64,000 nt of DNA, from contig JAQGDQ010000772.1 of NCBI GenBank assembly GCA_030141605.1, positions 1-64,000 of the forward strand. The letters are read 5' to 3'. This stretch comes from Tubiluchus corallicola (taxonomy: Eukaryota > Priapulida > Priapulimorpha > Priapulimorphida > Tubiluchidae). Shown here piece after piece: positions 61,793 to 64,000 of the stretch. The stretch's first letter is position 1. Every line of letters starts with the position of its first letter. Below the pieces are notes generated by a model that saw only the letters and a list, made by a program, of their open reading frames with translations, had not been told where the DNA came from and made no database searches. The translations under genes were made by a program, and so were the position numbers.

Positions 61793-62186
61793 AACAACTA
61801 GTTGCCAGGCCGTCACTTTGTTTACATCACGTATATCAGTGTAACCACGTGTATATCTCTATGTATAAAAATATAGAATCAATTGTGCGGAGTTATTTGA
61901 GTCAATTGCAGACAGTTTTTATATACTTTTGCATAGGAGCGGCCAGTTCTTAGGAATTTTTGAGACAATTAGATATCATGTATCCTTGATAGTTGGGTAT
62001 TTTAAATCATGCATGAAACAAGGTAACTGATATTTTAAGTCTACTTAGAGAGGCTCTCTATGGTCAAAAAATTGCAATTTGTTGCTGGCTCCAAGGGGGC
62101 CTCGCCCCCCTTGAACCCCCATGGGGTCTACACGGCCCCCAACCCCCCGGCCTGTTTCAGTTTTTTGCAATTTATCATAGTCATTC
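61793..62186 (-). mobile_element. dispersed repeat, copy 2 (inverted partner of 12.2 kb)
   Basis: Matches 12175-12498 in reverse complement, and is longer by a GC-rich block at about 62085-62150 containing several runs of five or six C. On the minus strand these are G-runs separated by short loops. The element class is unknown. Confidence 0.8.
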
Positions 62187-63818
62187 CTGAAAATGCCTAT
62201 TTTTAGCAAGTATTATCTCGCATACGATGCCTAAACTGACCACTTAGCCTACTGTTAGAAGACTGTACATCTGCAGCCTGTTTTGTAGACTCATCATTTA
62301 TAGTCCGAGTTGTAAGAAACAAATTTCTAAATTGTCTGTGTTGCTTCCTGTCTTAGCTTTTTTCAGTGCTCAAGCTCGTTTCATACCAACTGTACTTTCT
62401 ACAGACTGTCGCTTGTCGATAGAAACCACTTTTTCTTAATTTTAGTTCGTTGCAACTTGACTCTTGTTGGTTTGCATTATAGGATTAGCTATTATAAAAA
62501 TTCTCTGAACATGAATATTGACTATTATATAAATTTTGACTATTATCGGTATAGATTTCAAGCACTAATCGAGACAAACTATGAGTATACTTTTTACTTC
62601 ATTACTGTTTGTCACTAACTCATATACTCACGTTTCGTATTTGCAATAAACAGGCAACAAAAAATTATGATAAATTATGGTAGTTGATGGCAGTAGTTGT
62701 TGTAGGTCTGGAAATTGTGCGGCATATTTGCATAATTCGTCACGATATTTTTATTCTTACCCATAAGCCATTTTGTTCATAACCAGTATTCACAGAAAAG
62801 CAGCCCCCGGGTTCCTACAAGAGTTTATTTCCGACACATGAAACCGAAGAAGTAGCTCTTTACAGCAATTATTCTGACGGGACAATCTGACAACTCATGA
62901 GACGACTTTAAGCCGCGATGTTATCGAAACAAAAAATTTACCATTTCTATCAATATCTGTTTCTATTACCTGTTTCCATCAAATTCCACCAAGATACCTG
63001 TTTCTATCAATTTCCTGTGTTGCATGAATTTCTGTTTCGGTTTGTAAAATTCATTGGTAACACGCCTGGGTTTAAGTTAATTGTAATTTGAAAAATAAAA
63101 AACTGTCTGCAATATAGTATATTTCAAGCAAGCTGTGTTATGTAACTGATACAGGTATATTATGCACGGTGTATACTGAAAGGTGTGTGGGCAAAACACA
63201 GTTTCGATGTTTTGAACTAAACGTTATAAAAACATTTTGTGCTATTTGTTGCCACCTGGGCGTGCATTCGGCTTACGTTTTTCCTAGGCAAGGTATTTCT
63301 AAATTATTAGTGGCATTAGTGTAACTTCTTAATGCTAGTATCAATAGGATAACGGTCTGTGGTTACGTATTATTATTATTTGTTTGTTTGCTATGTAATT
63401 ATTACAGTTTTTGTATGGAATATTATTGAGCGTAGTTTTTAACGCCTACATCTACGTCCCACTCATTCAAAATTTTTTTGGAAGTGTGCTAAACATAAAC
63501 TTCATACCATTTTGTAGACTTTTCAACCCCTACAAGCCCCACCATAGTTTTTTTTATAAAGATAATTGCCAACTGTGTACTATATTCTAAATTATAAGCA
63601 AAAATTCAAATTTGCAAAAACTGATCTATGCTTAAAAAAATTCACAGCACCCATCTTTGAAAGTTTCAGCTAATTTCTCTGCTACATTGAAACGACTAAT
63701 ACCTAGTTAAAAAATAAAAGAGAAATCAGCATGCATTGAATGGAATTTGAATACTAGAATCTCTTTTCTGCCTGCAGAAAACTATACTACACTCCCTGTT
63801 TGTTTTCTTTCAACACAG
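62187..63818. other. intergenic, nothing recognised
   Basis: AT-rich. CTGTTTCTATCAA-like words repeat loosely near 62940-63030. No gene is supported. Confidence 0.3.
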
Positions 63819-63917
63819 AAAATCCCTTCACCTTGTACGGTGATTCGATTTGCGCTGCCACATGATTTGATTTTTCAACTTAAACATGTCACCTGTAATG
63901 AAATCCTGACTGTACAG
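63819..63917 (+). CDS. possible exon of an unidentified gene (99 nt)
   Basis: TTTTCTTTCAACACAG precedes, and GTCTTC follows, a 99-nt stretch that is open in phase 0 and reads KIPSPCTVIRFALPHDL then IFQLKHVTCNEILTVQ. The composition is less AT-biased than the flanks. The pattern (hydrophobic strand, then LP....QL) loosely recalls ubiquitin-like or Ras-binding folds, but I cannot assign a family. The donor is weak. It could be chance. Confidence 0.25.
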
Positions 63918-64000
63918 GTCTTCCCAGATGTTCCTCTGTCGTCAGATAGCTTTTAAGAGTTATAAAATTAAGATATTTTAACATCCAGACAATTTAAAGA

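Overview
This is a window of animal nuclear DNA. It is AT-rich, its coding sequence is split by GT-AG introns, and it is dominated by tandem repeats and transposon debris. There is no sign of bacterial operons. The one host gene I can name with confidence is calcium/calmodulin-dependent protein kinase II (CaMKII), on the minus strand. Its first three coding exons are at 48572-48624, 45881-45975 and 40613-40672 (53, 95 and 60 nt). All three have consensus splice sites and join in frame. The third exon reads [19 protein letters not shown], which I recall as the chordate or deuterostome form (protostomes usually have [15 protein letters not shown]). An invertebrate deuterostome is therefore possible, but the species cannot be fixed from this window. 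I found no later CaMKII exon to the left. Everything from 40612 down to base 1 is therefore probably a single intron of more than 40 kb, unless I missed an exon.

Layout. (i) 1-24.1 kb holds nine unrelated minisatellites that fill about half of the sequence. Unit lengths are 32, 78, 61, 55, 30 (decayed), 70, 60, 48 and 123 bp. Between them are a Tc1-like transposase gene interrupted by the 55-bp array and a retro-inserted 5S rRNA fragment. (ii) 24-36 kb holds a 77-bp triplet repeat, decayed non-LTR retrotransposon pieces, MITEs with 8-bp target duplications, and a dispersed element whose middle has expanded into a 137-bp array. (iii) 36-49 kb is the 5' part of CaMKII, with a long (TG)n tract, a second hAT MITE, a tRNA-like sequence, and a promoter/5'UTR region near 48.65-48.95 kb. 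(iv) 49-64 kb is upstream of CaMKII. It contains a CR1/L2-type reverse transcriptase pseudogene (53.8-56.2 kb), several MITEs, a second copy of the repeat at 12.2 kb, and one possible unidentified exon near 63.8 kb.

The long open frames in 1-24 kb (513, 519, 360, 221 and 213 codons) are products of the tandem repeats, not credible genes. The most interesting items are these: the 32-bp array, whose unit holds a three-pentamer heat-shock-element-like motif; the two cases where a tandem array has grown inside a recognisable transposon sequence; the 5S-derived insertion with a (CAA)n tail and an exact 11-bp target duplication; and a MITE family with 8-bp target duplications, one copy of which lies about 110 bp from a CaMKII exon.
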